From: Candidatus Equimonas enterica
GTDB taxonomy: Bacteria; Bacteroidota; Bacteroidia; Bacteroidales; Bacteroidaceae
Direction of reading: 5' to 3'
NCBI GenBank assembly: GCA_018066225.1
Contig: JAGHRU010000186.1
Span: forward strand, 1 to 8,393
Length of the DNA: 8,393 nt
The notes under the pieces are model-generated. The model did not search any database, was not told the DNA's origin, and was given only the letters and a program-made list of their open reading frames with translations. Positions 7,501 to 8,393 of this stretch are shown here, in pieces. The position numbers and the translations under genes are program-made. Within the stretch, counting starts at the first letter, position 1. Every line of letters starts with the position of its first letter.

Positions 7501-7971
7501 GATGCTTGGAAGGAAAATCTCCGTTTGCTCGACGAGTTGAAGCAGTCGGTACGCAATGCCAGTTACGAGCAGAAGGATCCGCTGCTCATCTTCAAGCTGG
7601 AGAGCGTGAAGATATTTGACGATATGGTCAATCGTATCAACGACAACACGATTAGCACCTTGATGCGCGCACGCATCCCCATTCAGGTGAGCGATGAAGT
7701 CAAGGAGGCGGCTCCCGAGCCTGAACGCCCCAAGCAGCCTGCCTACACGACGACGCACCAGAGTCTCGATGGTGCAGGTCGTCCCACCGTTAGCGGTCAG
7801 CAGCAACTGAGCGAGACGCAGCGCGCCATGCAGCAAGCTGCTGCGCGTGGTCCGCAGTCCCAGCCCCAGCCCCAGCAGCCGCTGGTCAAGGACAAGATGC
7901 CCGGGCGCAACGATCCTTGTCCTTGCGGTAGCGGCAAGAAGTTTAAGAACTGTCACGGCCGCGGCTTATAG
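4567..7971 (+). CDS. secA: Preprotein translocase ATPase SecA
   Basis: SecA is the cytoplasmic motor that drives unfolded preproteins through SecYEG. The 1134-residue protein contains Walker A ATGEGKT (191-197), the DEVD Walker B box (298-301), and IDDARTPLIISG (305-316) leading into the preprotein cross-linking domain. The second nucleotide-binding domain has YVVMDGQVKIVDEQTGR (509-525), MTGT (573-576), TNMAGRGTDIKL (703-714) and the arginine-rich GRSGRQGD (743-750). Helical scaffold and wing follow to about 1040. A Pro/Gln-rich linker (about 1043-1110) ends in the zinc-binding SEC-C tail DPCPCGSGKKFKNCH, with Cys1118, Cys1120, Cys1129 and His1130. It is some 230 residues longer than the E. 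coli protein (901), mainly from insertions before Walker A (about 55-165) and in the cross-linking domain (about 320-415), as usual in Bacteroidota. The ATG has no Shine-Dalgarno and no clear promoter in the 48-base gap, so it is probably read from upstream. Confidence 0.98.
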   Translation: MDFNKILTKLFGNKATRDLKAIQPIVEKVKACTPTIQTLSNDELRARTKALQQTIQHSADDLLEKIEALKAKVEETPIEDRVVIFNQIDKLDKEVLERMDVALEEAIPETFAIVKDTARRFAENKDITVTATDFDKELAAVHDFVDIEGDTAVYHNHWEASGNDTVWEMIHYDVQLLGGVVLSQGKIAEMATGEGKTLVATLPVFLRALSGRGVHVVTVNDYLAKRDSEWMGPLYMFHGLSVDCIDKHQPNSEARRKAYQCDITFGTNNEFGFDYLRDNMAMTPSDLVQRKHYYAIVDEVDSVLIDDARTPLIISGPVPKGDDQYYEQYKPLVEKLFSVQKRLATDYLTEAKKLLKSGDKEQMEHANLQLFRSHKAYPKNNPLIKFLSEPGIKTGLLKTEEIYMENNNKRMPEATEPLYFVVDEKLRSVDLTDKGNEWLAKEIGNADFFVLPDIAAQMSELEADASLESEQRLQKKDELLADYAVKSERVHTILQLLKAYAMFNINEEYVVMDGQVKIVDEQTGRIMEGRRWSDGLHQAVEAKEGVKVEAATQTFATITLQNYFRMYHKLAGMTGTAITEAGEFWNIYKLDVVEIPTNRPIARIDMNDRVYKTKRAKYNAVIEEIEKLRYAGRPVLVGTTSVEVSELLSRMLQLRKIPHQVLNAKLHQKEADIVALAGQSTLTKVVENGEEKELRLGAVTIATNMAGRGTDIKLTEEVKAAGGLAIIGTERHESRRVDRQLRGRSGRQGDVGSSVFFVSLEDQLMRLNASEKISHVMDRLGFKEDDMIESPIINKSIERAQKKVEENNFGVRKHLLEYDDVMNKQRSVIYEKRRHALMGERIGMDISNMIWDRCIHVVENSADYAACCQRFLEIFAAEAPFTQGEYDGGITRDALYEKIFQTVMDNFRRRMDKLSEIAVPVIDRVIAESGDRYKFVIVPVADGRLVYNIRTNLQEAHDTQCKSVVKEFEKLILLHNIDDAWKENLRLLDELKQSVRNASYEQKDPLLIFKLESVKIFDDMVNRINDNTISTLMRARIPIQVSDEVKEAAPEPERPKQPAYTTTHQSLDGAGRPTVSGQQQLSETQRAMQQAAARGPQSQPQPQQPLVKDKMPGRNDPCPCGSGKKFKNCHGRGL

Positions 7972-7999
7972 GCCGTAGCGGCTGTATAGCCAGATAGAG

Positions 8000-8034
8000 T
8001 AAGGGCGCATCTCCCAAATGGGGATGCGCCCTTA
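8000..8034. terminator. Hairpin between convergent secA and methyltransferase genes
   Basis: TAAGGGCGCATCTCC (8000-8014) pairs with GGGGATGCGCCCTTA (8020-8034) around a 5-base CAAAT loop, giving 15 bp with one G-U. It sits midway in the 88-base gap between two converging stop codons. Flanks are only moderately T-rich on either strand (TTAATGTAT on the plus strand, TTACTCTAT on the minus strand). Use as a shared bidirectional terminator is likely from position and stem strength, though it is not a textbook T-run terminator. Confidence 0.75.
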
Positions 8035-8059
8035 ATGTATAGGTGACGTTGGCTGCGTG

Positions 8060-8393
8060 CTATCCTTGTCGCTGTCGCACGGCTTCGTAGAGCAGGATGG
8101 CGGCCGATACCGACACGTTGAGTGAGTCGAGGCGGCCGAGCATCGGGATGCGGATATGTGCGTCTGCCGCTGTGCGCCAAGCCGTGGTCAGCCCCGTCGC
8201 TTCTGTGCCCATCACGATGGCGGTGCTGCCGCGCATATCGGTGGCGTAGTAGAGCGCGGAGTCCTGCAACTGTGCCGTGAGGATGCGGATGCCTTGATTT
8301 TGGAGGTAAGCGATGCAGGCGCTTGTGGTGCAAGCCACGCAGGGCACAGTGAATATGGCGCCGATAGAGGCACGGATGAGGTTGGGATTGTAG
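8060..8393 (-). CDS. SpoU/TrmH-family RNA 2'-O-methyltransferase, C-terminal part (5' end outside the window)
   Basis: SPOUT-class enzymes of this family methylate ribose 2'-OH groups in rRNA or tRNA using S-adenosylmethionine and act as dimers through a knotted C-terminal domain. The last 110 residues are present and the frame stays open to the window edge. Visible are YNPNLIRASIGAIFTVP (1-17 of the fragment), motif 2 IVMGTEATGLT (59-69, Glu64) and motif 3 IPMLGRLDSLNVSVSAAILL (82-101, with Ser90-Leu-Asn92). Motifs 2 and 3 form the cofactor-binding knot. The internal GTG near 8349 is not the true start, because conserved family sequence continues upstream of it. The N-terminal substrate-recognition part is missing, so RlmB, TrmH or an uncharacterised paralogue cannot be told apart. 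The gene converges on secA, with a hairpin between them. Confidence 0.92.
   Translation of the reverse strand, partial: YNPNLIRASIGAIFTVPCVACTTSACIAYLQNQGIRILTAQLQDSALYYATDMRGSTAIVMGTEATGLTTAWRTAADAHIRIPMLGRLDSLNVSVSAAILLYEAVRQRQG

Noticed and set aside
5941..7956. Very long minus-strand open frame (about 671 codons) inside secA.
   Set aside because: The plus-strand SecA reading is certain across the whole stretch. The antisense frame is low-complexity and matches no family I recognise.

Overview
The window looks like a chromosomal housekeeping segment from a member of the Bacteroidota, probably order Bacteroidales, with fairly GC-rich genes. The evidence is three promoter-like sites of the Bacteroidota type (TAnnTTTG at -7, a TTTG-like box about 19-20 bases upstream in two of them), no Shine-Dalgarno sequences before the genes, a SecA of 1134 residues with the large insertions usual in this phylum, and a Bacteroidota-type Lnb/DUF4105 protein. 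I cannot name the family or genus from sequence alone.

Layout from left to right. Positions 1-60 hold nothing I can assign. A tRNA-Arg(CCG) gene lies on the minus strand (122-195), with its own promoter to the right and an intrinsic terminator to the left. Divergently on the plus strand, a well-formed promoter drives manA (352-1332, class I mannose-6-phosphate isomerase). A non-coding gap of about 316 bases follows. It contains a degenerate 22-base-period repeat array built around TCTGSSCAGA palindromes, and one pair of palindromes forms a good intrinsic terminator. A -7 promoter element then sits almost on top of the next start codon.

The next three genes run in the same direction and look like one transcription unit. 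They are lnb (1649-2944, predicted lipoprotein N-acyltransferase with a permuted-papain-like His/Cys signature and a C-terminal membrane domain), a PafA-like protein (2941-4518, overlapping lnb by ATGA), and secA (4567-7971). All three act at or across the inner membrane, so the cluster reads as protein export plus lipoprotein maturation. A strong hairpin at 8000-8034 separates secA from a convergent, 5'-truncated SpoU/TrmH-family RNA 2'-O-methyltransferase (8060 to the window edge, minus strand).

Two points most deserve a second look. First, the alkaline-phosphatase-family protein between lnb and secA keeps the first metal-ligand Asp and the nucleophile Thr, but has lost essentially every other metal ligand and substrate-binding residue of PafA, so it is probably a pseudoenzyme. 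Second, the repeat array between manA and lnb can fold in mutually exclusive ways, one of which is the manA terminator. I see no mobile element, CRISPR array or defence system here.
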